64,000 nt of DNA from Janthinobacterium lividum (GTDB lineage Bacteria > Pseudomonadota > Gammaproteobacteria > Burkholderiales > Burkholderiaceae_D), in contig NZ_CP075583.1 in NCBI RefSeq assembly GCF_023509035.1, positions 186,001-250,000 of the forward strand. The letters are read 5' to 3'. The notes beneath the pieces were generated by a model. That model made no database searches, was not told the DNA's origin, and saw nothing but the letters and a program-made list of their open reading frames with translations. Made by a program: the position numbers and the translations under genes. Positions 1 through 8,391 of this stretch are shown here, piece by piece; the stretch's first letter is position 1; each line of letters starts with the position of its first letter.

Positions 1-29
1 GCGGAGAGGAATTTCGGGTTGGCGTTCAT
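1..29 (-). CDS. thiC: ThiC, phosphomethylpyrimidine synthase (5' end only)
   Basis: Only the first nine codons lie in the window (MNANPKFLS), cut by the left edge. This N-terminus is typical of betaproteobacterial ThiC, the radical-SAM enzyme that turns aminoimidazole ribotide into the thiamine pyrimidine. An AGGAG Shine-Dalgarno sequence sits just upstream of the ATG. The identification rests mainly on the TPP riboswitch directly upstream on the same strand, which commonly controls thiC. Confidence 0.8.
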
Positions 30-119
30 TTTGGCTCCTTGGCTAGACTATTTTTAAGCCTGGAGCCAGCTAAGGAGGTTCGGCTGCGCGCACGCGGAAA
101 AGCGGGGTGCGTTCATCCT

Positions 120-217
120 AAAGCTTCCCTTCGCTGGCATTATCCAGATCAGGTTCGGAGGGTATTTCTCACCCGCGCTTGCACTGTGTTTCCACAGCGA
201 AAGGCAGGACCCCTAGC
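120..217 (-). promoter_or_regulatory. TPP riboswitch (THI element) upstream of thiC
   Basis: Read on the minus strand, the segment carries the conserved thi-box features: a GGGGT start near 213, GGGTGAGAAATACCC (169-155), and CCGAACCTGATCTGGATAAT with GCCAGCGAAGGGAA (about 155-122). The aptamer ends about 90 nt before the thiC start codon. It binds thiamine pyrophosphate and lowers thiC expression, probably by hiding the ribosome-binding site, since no poly-U terminator follows it. Confidence 0.95.
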
Positions 218-308
218 GTTTGCCGCCTTGCGGCAGCGAGCCAATTATACGCGGTTCACGCCGCGTGGCCAGATGATTTCTTGCAGCTGTCGTCTTTGTG
301 CTTCGGCG

Positions 309-563
309 TTACTTCTTCTTGCCCCAGCGCCAGCTGGTCGGTTCGCCCTTCAGTTGGCAGATGAAAATGAGCACGGCAACGATGGCCACTTCATACACGA
401 TGTAGCCAACCAGCATGGTTTGCGGCGGGAACAGGAACGCGCCGCAGGCGAACAGCGCCAGCGCGGCCAGGAACACCAGCCAGCCCTGCCAGGTAATGGG
501 CAAGCCCCAGCCCCAGCCATAGGTCTTGGCGGGAAACCAGTAGGAGGGAGATTTGTCAGCCAT
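309..563 (-). CDS. Small inner-membrane protein, hypothetical (84 aa)
   Basis: The 84-residue product has two clear hydrophobic segments (about residues 25-45 and 51-69) and a basic C-terminus ending in GKKK. The N-terminal part is rich in Trp, Tyr and Gly. It looks like a two-helix inner-membrane protein with the positive tail in the cytoplasm. The start is the ATG at 563, with a purine-rich GGAAAG upstream. It lies 39 nt downstream of the REC-PAS gene and may share its transcript. I do not recognise a family and assign no function. Confidence 0.7.
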   Translation of the reverse strand: MADKSPSYWFPAKTYGWGWGLPITWQGWLVFLAALALFACGAFLFPPQTMLVGYIVYEVAIVAVLIFICQLKGEPTSWRWGKKK

Positions 564-602
564 GATGCTTTCCTTGTGGATATGGATAGCAGCAAGTATA
601 AA

Positions 603-1409
603 TCAGGCGCTCCGATGGCGCTCCGTGACATCGAGGCCGATGCCGCGGTAGCCGATGAAGCGGCTGCCATTGTCGAACATCGGTTCGCCGCTCACCTGCA
701 GGTATTGCGTGCTGCCGTCCGGATTGGCGCGGCTATAGATGAAGTCGAGAAACGGTTCGCGCGCGGCGATCTTGGCGTCGAGCAAGGCCCGCTCGGCCGC
801 GTTCCAGCGCTGCGGCTCTTCTTCGCTGCCGATGCCCAGCATTTCGGCCACGGGGCCGGAAAAACGCGTCAGATTGCCTTGCGCATCCTGCTCCCAGTAC
901 CAGTCGGACGACAGTTCCGTGAAGCGCTGGAAGCGCGCTTCGCTTTCGCGCAACTCCGCCGTGCGCTCTTCCACCATCTGTTCCAGCGACTTGTTGTATT
1001 CGGCCAGCTTCTGGTACAGCAAGCGCACTTCCAGCATATTGTGGATGCGCGTTTTCACTTCCACCAGGTCGAAGGGCTTGCTGACGAAGTCCTTGGCGCC
1101 CGCCTGCAGCGCGCGCAGCTTGTGGCCCGGCTGGGCCGTGATCACCAGCACGGGCAGATAGCTGCCCGCCTCGAGGTCGCGCAAGCCTTCCATCACTTCG
1201 AAGCCATCCATTTCCGGCATCTGCAAGTCGAGCAGGATCAAGTCGTAGCGGTGCTGCTGGTGCAGCGCGTGCACGGCTTGCGGGTCCATGGTGGAAGTGA
1301 TGCGCGTATAGCCGGCATTGCGCAGCACCTGTTCCAGCAGCATGACGTTGGCCTCCTGGTCGTCAACGATGAGGATGCTGGCGTTCAGGATCTCGGTGGC
1401 TTGAAGCAT
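603..1409 (-). CDS. Response regulator with REC and PAS domains
   Basis: The product has 268 residues. A receiver domain (about 10-125) carries the acidic pair in ILIVDDQ, the phospho-acceptor Asp61 in LLDLQMPEMDG, and Lys111 in VSKPF. A coiled-coil linker (about 128-155) leads to a PAS domain with its PAC end (about 157-265). The protein stops at the PAC motif DVTERHR, where a kinase or GGDEF domain would often begin, so it has no recognisable output domain. I chose the ATG at 1409, preceded by AGGAA, which gives a normal REC N-terminus. It lies 28 nt after the hybrid kinase, so it probably works in the same relay through protein-protein contacts. Confidence 0.85.
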   Translation of the reverse strand: MLQATEILNASILIVDDQEANVMLLEQVLRNAGYTRITSTMDPQAVHALHQQHRYDLILLDLQMPEMDGFEVMEGLRDLEAGSYLPVLVITAQPGHKLRALQAGAKDFVSKPFDLVEVKTRIHNMLEVRLLYQKLAEYNKSLEQMVEERTAELRESEARFQRFTELSSDWYWEQDAQGNLTRFSGPVAEMLGIGSEEEPQRWNAAERALLDAKIAAREPFLDFIYSRANPDGSTQYLQVSGEPMFDNGSRFIGYRGIGLDVTERHRSA

Positions 1410-1437
1410 GGCGGTATTCCTAAAATGAAGTGCTGAA

Positions 1438-3681
1438 TTAGCGTACTGTGTGAATGTCGTCGGCCAGGCCGTGCGCGGCCGCATGGTGCAGGGCCACGTC
1501 GAGCGCATCCATGAATTCGACGACCTTGATCGGCTTGGTCAGGTAGCGGAAGAAGCCCGCTTCCAGGCCCTTCTCGATATCGCGCGGCACGGCGTTGGCC
1601 GACAGGGCCATCACGGGAATGTGGCTGGTGAGTGGATCGTCGTGCAATATATGCAGGGCGCCATAACCGCTGATGCCGGGCAGGTTGATATCCATCAAGA
1701 TCACGTCCGGCTGATAGGTGCGCGCCAGGTCGATACCCAGGTGCGCATCGATGGCCGTGAGCAGTTTCAAATCGCTGCGGCGGGCGATCAATTGCTCCAC
1801 CAGCGCCAGGTTGGCAGGATTGTCTTCCACGTACAGCAAGGTGCGCTGGCTTTCCTGTTTTTCCTGTACCACGGGCAAGGCTTCACCCTCTTCCAGGTGC
1901 AGTTCGGGTGCGCGCGAGGCCTTGAATTCGACCCAGAAAGTGGTGCCCAGGCCTACCGTGCTATCCACGCCAATCTGGCCACCCATCAGTTCGACCAGCT
2001 GCTTGGTGACGACCAGGCCGATGCCCGTGCCCTCTTCCGTGCTGCTTTCCTGTCCCAGGCGGTTGAATGGCTGGAACAGCTGCGCCATCTGTTCGGCATT
2101 CAGGCCGGCGCCGCTGTCGGTAACGCTGGTGCGCACCTTGTCGCCGCGCTGGCGGCAATCGACTTTCACGCTGCCACCGCTCTGGTTGTACTTGATGGCA
2201 TTCGACAGCAGGTTGATCATCACCTGTTTCACGCGCGTGCGGTCGGCATGCACATAAAAAGCCTGGCCGCAGCGGGGAAAATGCATGCTGATGCCGCGCT
2301 TTTCCGCCTGCGGCGCGATCATTGCCTGGCAATCCTGCAACACATCGAGCAAGGACATCGCCTCTTCCGACATGGTGACCTTGCCCGACTCGATCATGGC
2401 CAGGTCGAGGATTTCATTGATCAAGCGCAAAAGATACCAGCCACCCTTGAGTATCTGGTCGATCGAGCGCTGCTGCGGCAAGCTCGGCGCCGGCGTCTCG
2501 GACGCCATCAGCTGGGCAAAGCCCAGCACGGCGTTCAAGGGCGTGCGTAATTCATGGCTCATGCTCGACAGAAACTCGGACTTCGCCAGATTCGCCTTTT
2601 CCGCCGCCTCGCGGGCCTTTTCCATTTCGATATTCGTGTCTTGCAACGCTTGCTCGAATTGCTTGCGCTCCGTCACGTCGCGGGCGGCGGCAAACACGCC
2701 CTGCAGCTTGCGGTTGCGGTCGTGGAAGGTCGAAGCGTTGTACGACACCACCGTCTGCTTGCCGTCGCGCGCCAGGGCCGTCAGCTCGTAATTGGTCACT
2801 TTGCCTTCGCGCAACACGCGCGCGATCGCTTCCTCGGCCCGTTCCGGTTCCGTAAAGTAATTCTTGCACGGCGCACCGATCAATTCGTCGCGCGTGCAGC
2901 CCGTCAGCGCTTCCATCTGCTGGTTGACGTCGCTGATGATGCCGCGCGGGTCCGTCGTCATCAGGGCGTCGATATTCGATTCAATCAGCGAGCGCGTGTA
3001 GAACTGCTGCTCGCGCAGGCGCTGGTCCAGCAACGCCTGTTCCGCCTCGACCTGCTTGCGCGCCGTGTTGTCGGTGCCGATCAGCAAGTAACCGATGACC
3101 TTGCTCTGCGCGTCGCGCAGGGCCGTCACGGAGACGATGGCGGGGAAGCGGCTGCCATCCTTGCGGATGTAGGTCAGCTCATAAATGTCTTCGATGCCGC
3201 GCGTGGCCTTGAATACCAGCGCTTCCACGCCCGGTGTGATGACAGTGTCGAGTTCCGCGCTGAGGGCGGCGGCGCGCGCGATGATTTCTTGCGCGTCAGA
3301 AATGCCGGCCGGCGTCAGCTTGTCGACGACGTCGCTGGCTTCATAGCCGAGCATGCGTTCGGCGCCCACATTGAAAATCTGGATCACGCCTTGCGCATCG
3401 GTGGCGATACAGGAGAAATTGGCGCTATTGAAAATCGCATCCTGCAAGGCGCCCGCTTTGAGCAGCTGGCGCGGCAGGCTGGCCGCCACCGTGCGCCGGT
3501 ACAGCGCCGCCAGCAGCAGCATCAGCAGGAAGACCAGCGCGTCAATGACGCATGCCGTTTCGAACGGCGCGCGCCAAGCCAGCACGCCGACGGCCAGCAG
3601 CACGACGGCGCTGAACGAAAATGCCAGCGCCATGGGCCAGCGCGACGGCGCGCGCGGGGGAGTGTTTTCGACAGATTGCAT
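1438..3681 (-). CDS. Hybrid sensor histidine kinase (2 TM, PAS-PAS-HisKA-HATPase-REC)
   Basis: The product has 747 residues. Two adjacent transmembrane helices (about 17-37 and 44-61) leave almost no periplasmic loop, so sensing is probably internal through two PAS domains (about 80-210 and 228-340). The HisKA domain has His376 in SHELRTPLN. The ATPase domain has the N box around NAIKYN, G1 DSGAGL and G2 GTGIGL. A C-terminal receiver (about 613-735) has Asp664 in ILMDINLPG. All key residues are present. Phosphate would pass from His376 to Asp664 and perhaps to the REC-PAS protein encoded 28 nt downstream. The ATG at 3681 follows the Crp/Fnr gene by 56 nt. The signal is unknown. Confidence 0.9.
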   Translation of the reverse strand: MQSVENTPPRAPSRWPMALAFSFSAVVLLAVGVLAWRAPFETACVIDALVFLLMLLLAALYRRTVAASLPRQLLKAGALQDAIFNSANFSCIATDAQGVIQIFNVGAERMLGYEASDVVDKLTPAGISDAQEIIARAAALSAELDTVITPGVEALVFKATRGIEDIYELTYIRKDGSRFPAIVSVTALRDAQSKVIGYLLIGTDNTARKQVEAEQALLDQRLREQQFYTRSLIESNIDALMTTDPRGIISDVNQQMEALTGCTRDELIGAPCKNYFTEPERAEEAIARVLREGKVTNYELTALARDGKQTVVSYNASTFHDRNRKLQGVFAAARDVTERKQFEQALQDTNIEMEKAREAAEKANLAKSEFLSSMSHELRTPLNAVLGFAQLMASETPAPSLPQQRSIDQILKGGWYLLRLINEILDLAMIESGKVTMSEEAMSLLDVLQDCQAMIAPQAEKRGISMHFPRCGQAFYVHADRTRVKQVMINLLSNAIKYNQSGGSVKVDCRQRGDKVRTSVTDSGAGLNAEQMAQLFQPFNRLGQESSTEEGTGIGLVVTKQLVELMGGQIGVDSTVGLGTTFWVEFKASRAPELHLEEGEALPVVQEKQESQRTLLYVEDNPANLALVEQLIARRSDLKLLTAIDAHLGIDLARTYQPDVILMDINLPGISGYGALHILHDDPLTSHIPVMALSANAVPRDIEKGLEAGFFRYLTKPIKVVEFMDALDVALHHAAAHGLADDIHTVR

Positions 3682-3737
3682 GTTAAGCCTGGGCAATGAC
3701 AACGATAAGTGGGGAAATGCGGTACTCGGTACGGTGT

Positions 3738-4478
3738 TCAGTGCGCCTGGCGCTGGCGCACGTCCGATAGCAGGCGTGCGAATTCCTTCTTCACCACGCC
3801 GTAGCATTCGCATACATGGCCTTCGAGGCCGGCGCGGTCGAGCACGGAGATATGTCCGCGCCGGTAACTGATGAAGCCACGCGCCTGCAGGCGCCCGGCC
3901 GCTTCCGTCACGCCCTCGCGGCGTACGCCCAGCATGTTGGCGATGAGTTCCTGCGTCATGGTCAGCTCGCGATTCGGCAAGCGGTCCATGGTCAGCAGCA
4001 GCCAGCGGCACAGTTGCTGTTCCACCGTGTGGTGGCGGTTGCACACGGCCGTCTGCGACATTTGCGTGATCAAGGCTTGCGTATAGCGCAGCAGCAAACG
4101 CATGACGGGACCGGCGCGGTCGAATTCTTCCATCAGCAGGTGCGCTTTCAGGCGATAGCCGACGCCGCCCGTCTGCACCACGGCGCGGCTCGGTGTCGAG
4201 TTGCCGCCCATGAACAGCGACACGCCCACCACGCCTTCATTGCCGACGCCGGCGATTTCCGACGAGCCGCCGTTTTCCAGCAGGTAGTGAATAGAAACGA
4301 TGGCCGTGGTGGGGAAGTACACATGCTGCAACTTGTCGCCAGAATCGTAGATCACGTCACCGAGCAGCATGGACACTTGCTCCAGGTGGGGGGCCAGTCG
4401 CGCGAAATCGGCGTCGAGCATGGCGGAGAGCAAATGGTTTTGATTCGGGTTGTGCAGCTGGGCATGCGGACTCGACAT
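3738..4478 (-). CDS. Crp/Fnr-family transcriptional regulator
   Basis: The product has 246 residues: a cyclic-nucleotide-binding-like beta-roll (about 30-145), a dimer helix, and a C-terminal winged helix (about 165-230) with a recognition helix around NMLGVRREGVTEAAGRL. There is no N-terminal cysteine cluster for an FNR-type iron-sulfur centre, and the effector pocket does not look like canonical cAMP-binding Crp. Its ligand is unknown. The ATG at 4478 has AGGAAACC upstream. It heads a probable operon with the hybrid kinase and REC-PAS protein, and it diverges from the GGDEF-EAL gene. Confidence 0.88.
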   Translation of the reverse strand: MSSPHAQLHNPNQNHLLSAMLDADFARLAPHLEQVSMLLGDVIYDSGDKLQHVYFPTTAIVSIHYLLENGGSSEIAGVGNEGVVGVSLFMGGNSTPSRAVVQTGGVGYRLKAHLLMEEFDRAGPVMRLLLRYTQALITQMSQTAVCNRHHTVEQQLCRWLLLTMDRLPNRELTMTQELIANMLGVRREGVTEAAGRLQARGFISYRRGHISVLDRAGLEGHVCECYGVVKKEFARLLSDVRQRQAH

Positions 4479-4715
4479 GGGCAGGTTTCCTGGTTTCCAG
4501 TCGTCAGCTAGGGGGTAGAAGTGAGACGTCCGAACGAGGGCCGCCATATGCAGCAGCCTAACACGGCGCTTGCACAATGACGCGACTATATTTCTTGCGG
4601 GCATGGCCGTCTGTTCGCCAGCGAACGGACGACCATGTGCAGCGCATCCTACAGTCAATCACTGCCAGGGCTGCCTGATCATGGATCGGCACCGGCGCTG
4701 CTACCGGACGCCATC

Positions 4716-6800
4716 ATGCAATCATTCTTCAAACGCATTTCCATTTCCGTTTCCACCTCGGCCCTGATCACCCTGGCGGTCGGGCTGTGCCTGACGGCGC
4801 TATGCTATGTCTCGGCGCGCCAGATCGAGTCGGAAAGCACCAGGCTGCTGCTGCAGTACCACACCAGCGGACACACGCTGCGCGCCGCCCTGCTGCCTGC
4901 CAACGGCATGAGCCTCGATGCGAACCATCGCGGCTCCCTGTATGTGCTGCTGGGCGGACTACTGTCGAGCCTGCTGGCCACCGCGTATGTCTTTCAGCTC
5001 GTGTCGCGCAATTCCGTGATTGCCCGCATCACGGGCGAGCGCACGGCGGCGCTGCAGTTCGCCAACCTGCGCCTGTCCGAAGACATCGCCGCGCGCATGC
5101 ACAATGAAAAGTCGCTGCGTCTGCGCGAACGCATCATCGAAGTGTCGGCCAATGCCATCATCCTGTGCAGCGCCGACGCACCGGGCTATCTGATCGAATA
5201 CGTCAATCCCGCCTTCGAGCGCATCACCGGCTATGCGGCCGAGGAAGTCATCGGCCAGCGCCTGGAAGACTTGCAGGGTCCCGAGCAAGGACGGCAAGAC
5301 ATGCACGCCATTACGGCCGCCCTGCGCGAACAGCGCGAAGGCAAGGCCATCGTGCGCAATTTCCGCAAGGATGGCAGCTGCTACTGGAGCGAGCTGTTCG
5401 TCGCGCCCGTACGCGACGATGGTGATGGCCCCGTCAGCCACTTTGTCGTGGCGCAATACGACATCAGCACCGTCATGCGCTTCGAACAAGAGATGGAATT
5501 CCAGGCCAGGCACGATATCCTCACGGGCCTGGCCAACCGGGCCCTGCTGCGCGAACGGCTGGAGCAGGCGATGGCCGTAACGCGGCGCAACGGCCTTCCC
5601 CTGTGGGTGGTGTTCATCGACCTCGACCGCTTTAAATTTGTCAACGATACCCTGGGCCACGATGCGGGCGACCAGGTGCTGAAAAACGTGGCCGAGCGCC
5701 TGCGCGACGCCACACGCGAAGTCGATACGGTGGCGCGCGTGGGCGGCGACGAATTCGTGCTGCTGCTGCCCCAGCATGGCAATGGCGAACCGGGCGCCGC
5801 CATCCTGCAGCGCATCCAGGACGCCGTGGCGCAGCCGCTGCAGCTGGGCGAATATGAATTCTTTCTCAGCTGCTGCATGGGCGTGGCCGTGTATCCCGAC
5901 GATGGCCAGAATGCCGACACCTTGATCAAGCACGCCGACATCGCCATGTACCGCGCCAAGGAACAGGGACGGGGCCATTGGCAATTCTATGCATCGGGCA
6001 TGAATGCGGGCACCCTGGAGCAGCTGGGGCTGGAAAGCGAATTGCGCCACGCCCTGGAGCGGGGGCAATTCCACCTCGAATACCAGCCCCAGCTGGATCT
6101 GGCCAGCGGCGCGGTGGTGGGCATGGAAGCGTTGCTGCGCTGGCAACATCCTCAACTGGGACGCATTCCACCTGCCAGCTTCATCGGCCTGGCCGAGGAA
6201 ATGGGCTTGATCACGCCCATCGGCGACTGGGTCCTGCGCACGGCATGCGCCCAGACGCGCGCATGGCAACTGGCCGGCCATGGTCCGCTGCGCCTGGCCG
6301 TCAACTTATCGGCGCGGCAATTCAAGCAAAGAAATATGCTGCAGGCGGTAGCCCAGGCGCTGGCCGAGACTGGCCTCGATGCCGCCCATCTGGAACTGGA
6401 ATTGACGGAAAGCATGGTCATGCATGACGTAGAGCAAGCCACGGCCATCATGGCCAAACTGAAGACGCTGGGCGTGCAACTGTCCATCGATGACTTCGGC
6501 ACCGGCTATTCCAGCCTGGCCTACCTGCGCCACTTCCCTATCGACGTATTGAAAATCGACAAAACCTTCGTCAGCGACATCACGCACAGCGACGATGATG
6601 CGGCCATCGTGCGCGCCATCATTTCACTGGCGCACAGCTTGCGCCTGAAAGTGATCGCGGAAGGCGTGGAAACGGTGCAGCAGCTGGCCTTCCTGCGCCA
6701 GCACGGCTGCGATCAGATGCAGGGCTACCTGTTCAGCCGTCCCCTGGCCGCGCCCGCCTTCGAAGCGCTGCTGCAGGAAGGCAGCATGCTGCCCGCTTAA
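4716..6800 (+). CDS. Membrane PAS-GGDEF-EAL cyclic-di-GMP enzyme
   Basis: The product has 694 residues. Transmembrane helices at about 12-32 and 75-96 flank a short periplasmic segment. A PAS domain (about 140-260) is followed by a GGDEF domain with an intact GGDEF at 343-347 and an RxxD inhibitory site at 334-337, and then an EAL domain (about 440-690) with EALLR at 471, DDFGTGYSS and EGVET. Both the diguanylate cyclase and the phosphodiesterase look catalytically complete, so net activity cannot be told from sequence. The start is uncertain: the ATG at 4716 begins directly before the first helix, while an in-frame ATG at 4635 would add 27 residues. Its stop codon overlaps that of the convergent porin gene. 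Confidence 0.9.
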   Translation: MQSFFKRISISVSTSALITLAVGLCLTALCYVSARQIESESTRLLLQYHTSGHTLRAALLPANGMSLDANHRGSLYVLLGGLLSSLLATAYVFQLVSRNSVIARITGERTAALQFANLRLSEDIAARMHNEKSLRLRERIIEVSANAIILCSADAPGYLIEYVNPAFERITGYAAEEVIGQRLEDLQGPEQGRQDMHAITAALREQREGKAIVRNFRKDGSCYWSELFVAPVRDDGDGPVSHFVVAQYDISTVMRFEQEMEFQARHDILTGLANRALLRERLEQAMAVTRRNGLPLWVVFIDLDRFKFVNDTLGHDAGDQVLKNVAERLRDATREVDTVARVGGDEFVLLLPQHGNGEPGAAILQRIQDAVAQPLQLGEYEFFLSCCMGVAVYPDDGQNADTLIKHADIAMYRAKEQGRGHWQFYASGMNAGTLEQLGLESELRHALERGQFHLEYQPQLDLASGAVVGMEALLRWQHPQLGRIPPASFIGLAEEMGLITPIGDWVLRTACAQTRAWQLAGHGPLRLAVNLSARQFKQRNMLQAVAQALAETGLDAAHLELELTESMVMHDVEQATAIMAKLKTLGVQLSIDDFGTGYSSLAYLRHFPIDVLKIDKTFVSDITHSDDDAAIVRAIISLAHSLRLKVIAEGVETVQQLAFLRQHGCDQMQGYLFSRPLAAPAFEALLQEGSMLPA

Positions 6801-7864
6801 AACGCGTGGCGCAGGCCGACGTTGAAGGCGCGGTTGCCGCTGCCCACTTCCGTGGCATTGCCCACCATGTAGGCGGCGTCGTTGCGGTTGCGGATGTGCG
6901 CGTAGGCAAGATACACCTTGCTGCGCTTGGACAAGGCATACGTGGCGCCGATGGCCAACTGCTGCGCATCGCGGTTGGCCGCATCACGGTCATCCTTGTG
7001 GACGAACGAGGCCAGCAAGGTCGTCGCGCCCAGCGGCACGGAGACGCCGACGATGGCGTCGCGGCTGTCGCTCGACTGGGCCGGCGCCTGTGCCGCGCCA
7101 TACGGGTTTTCCGCAAAGAACATGGTGCTGCCGTCGCCCGTGTTGCGGCCATAGCCGGCAAACGCCGTGGCCACGCCGAAGTTGTAGTTGCCGGCCAGAA
7201 TCGTATTGTTGACGTCGGCCTTGCCCGGCGCGCCGGCACGGCTCTGGCGCGCCAGGCGCAGGGTCAGGGGACCGTTGACATAACCGAGGGCCAGGCCCAG
7301 CGAACGTTGATCTGCCGCAATTCCCGTGTGCTCGCCAGCACCGTACATCACCGTCGCCGTCACGCCGCGCAACTCGGGCGAGGTGTAGCGCACGGTATTG
7401 TCGATGCGCGTGGCCGAATAGCCGGCCAGGTTGGTCGCCGCGCCGGCCAGGCCGCCCTCGAACGGATCGGCCACGTCGGTCAGCGCCTGGCTTTGCAGGT
7501 TGTACTGGCGCCCCACGGTCAGCATGCCCAGCGGGCTGTCGATGCCGACAAAAGCCTGGCGGCCGAACAATTGCCCCGCCTGGTCGGAGCGGCCCGTGTC
7601 GCTCAGGACACCCGCTTCCAGGGTGAACACGGCGTGCAAGCCATTGCCCAGCGATTCCGTGCCGCGCAAGCCCAGACGCGAGCCGGCCGACACGCCGCTG
7701 GTGAGCTTACTGACGCCGCCTTCCTGCACCAGGCCCGCATCCATCAAGCCATATATGGTGACTGACGACGGGGTGACTGAAGACGGGTCGACGGACGACT
7801 GGGCGTGGGCGGCAGGCAAGGCGCCCAGGGTAGCGAGTGCCATGGTAATCGAGATTTTTTTCAT
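6797..7864 (-). CDS. Outer-membrane general porin, Burkholderiales type
   Basis: The product has 355 residues with a clear signal peptide (MKKISITMALATLGALPAAHA) and a beta-barrel of the Gram-negative porin family. It shows typical pieces such as SVTIYGLMDAGL, SRLGLRGTESLG and FGRQAFVGI, and ends in Phe (LRHAF), the outer-membrane assembly signal. It would form a trimeric diffusion channel for small hydrophilic solutes. The ATG at 7864 has AAGGAAACC upstream. It overlaps the stop codon of the convergent GGDEF-EAL gene, with no terminator between them. An oddity is the Ser/Thr/Pro-rich stretch VDPSSVTPSSVT just after the signal peptide. Confidence 0.93.
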   Translation of the reverse strand: MKKISITMALATLGALPAAHAQSSVDPSSVTPSSVTIYGLMDAGLVQEGGVSKLTSGVSAGSRLGLRGTESLGNGLHAVFTLEAGVLSDTGRSDQAGQLFGRQAFVGIDSPLGMLTVGRQYNLQSQALTDVADPFEGGLAGAATNLAGYSATRIDNTVRYTSPELRGVTATVMYGAGEHTGIAADQRSLGLALGYVNGPLTLRLARQSRAGAPGKADVNNTILAGNYNFGVATAFAGYGRNTGDGSTMFFAENPYGAAQAPAQSSDSRDAIVGVSVPLGATTLLASFVHKDDRDAANRDAQQLAIGATYALSKRSKVYLAYAHIRNRNDAAYMVGNATEVGSGNRAFNVGLRHAF

Positions 7865-8391
7865 GCTGGTTTCCTTGTAAAAGCAAAACCGGGAAAGCGC
7901 GCGGCCATGGCGCGCGCCACAGGCGTTAAGGCGCGCTGTAGTTACATGCCGTATCGAAAGACGACGGGCCAGATAACAACATTCCTGGCTAAGCTGTGGC
8001 GGCGCGGCCGGCAAAGACAATGGCGCGCGGTAGTCCGCCGTGAATGGTGCACCGCTGGCGGTGCGCGTGGCTCAGGCGCCCGGCCCGAAGGGGACGCTCT
8101 GAAGGTGGCCGGCATCGCAGATGCGCTGGCCTTGAGACGCGGACGGGAGTTGGATAAAACTGCGTCTGCTGGCGCCGTCCGCAAAGATGGGGGAGGAAGC
8201 GCCGAGGCCCGCATTATAGCATCGGCAGCGCCTTTATCCCCGTTCTGTTGCAGGAAAACGACTCGCCAGGCCGCCAAAACACGGCGATGTCGCCGCGCAA
8301 GATGGCGCATGCCGACCAGGCAAAAACGCTATTGTAGCGGCAGGCCGGCGGCTTTGTCCTTGCCCTTGTGCAGCGGTGCGGCTGCCGGAGG
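7865..8391. other. Intergenic region between the porin and the Sel1/ankyrin gene
   Basis: About 530 nt without a convincing gene. The porin leader and promoter must lie in the left part. I could not pick out a strong sigma70 promoter or a terminator with a U-tract. Open frames here have no recognisable domains and look like high-GC chance frames. Confidence 0.5.

Noticed and set aside
39..1436. A long open plus-strand frame (465 codons) opposite the small membrane and REC-PAS genes
   Set aside because: It runs antisense to well-supported domains and crosses the TPP riboswitch. Its product is a low-complexity His/Arg/Ala/Gln-rich chain, as expected from an antisense frame in GC-rich DNA.
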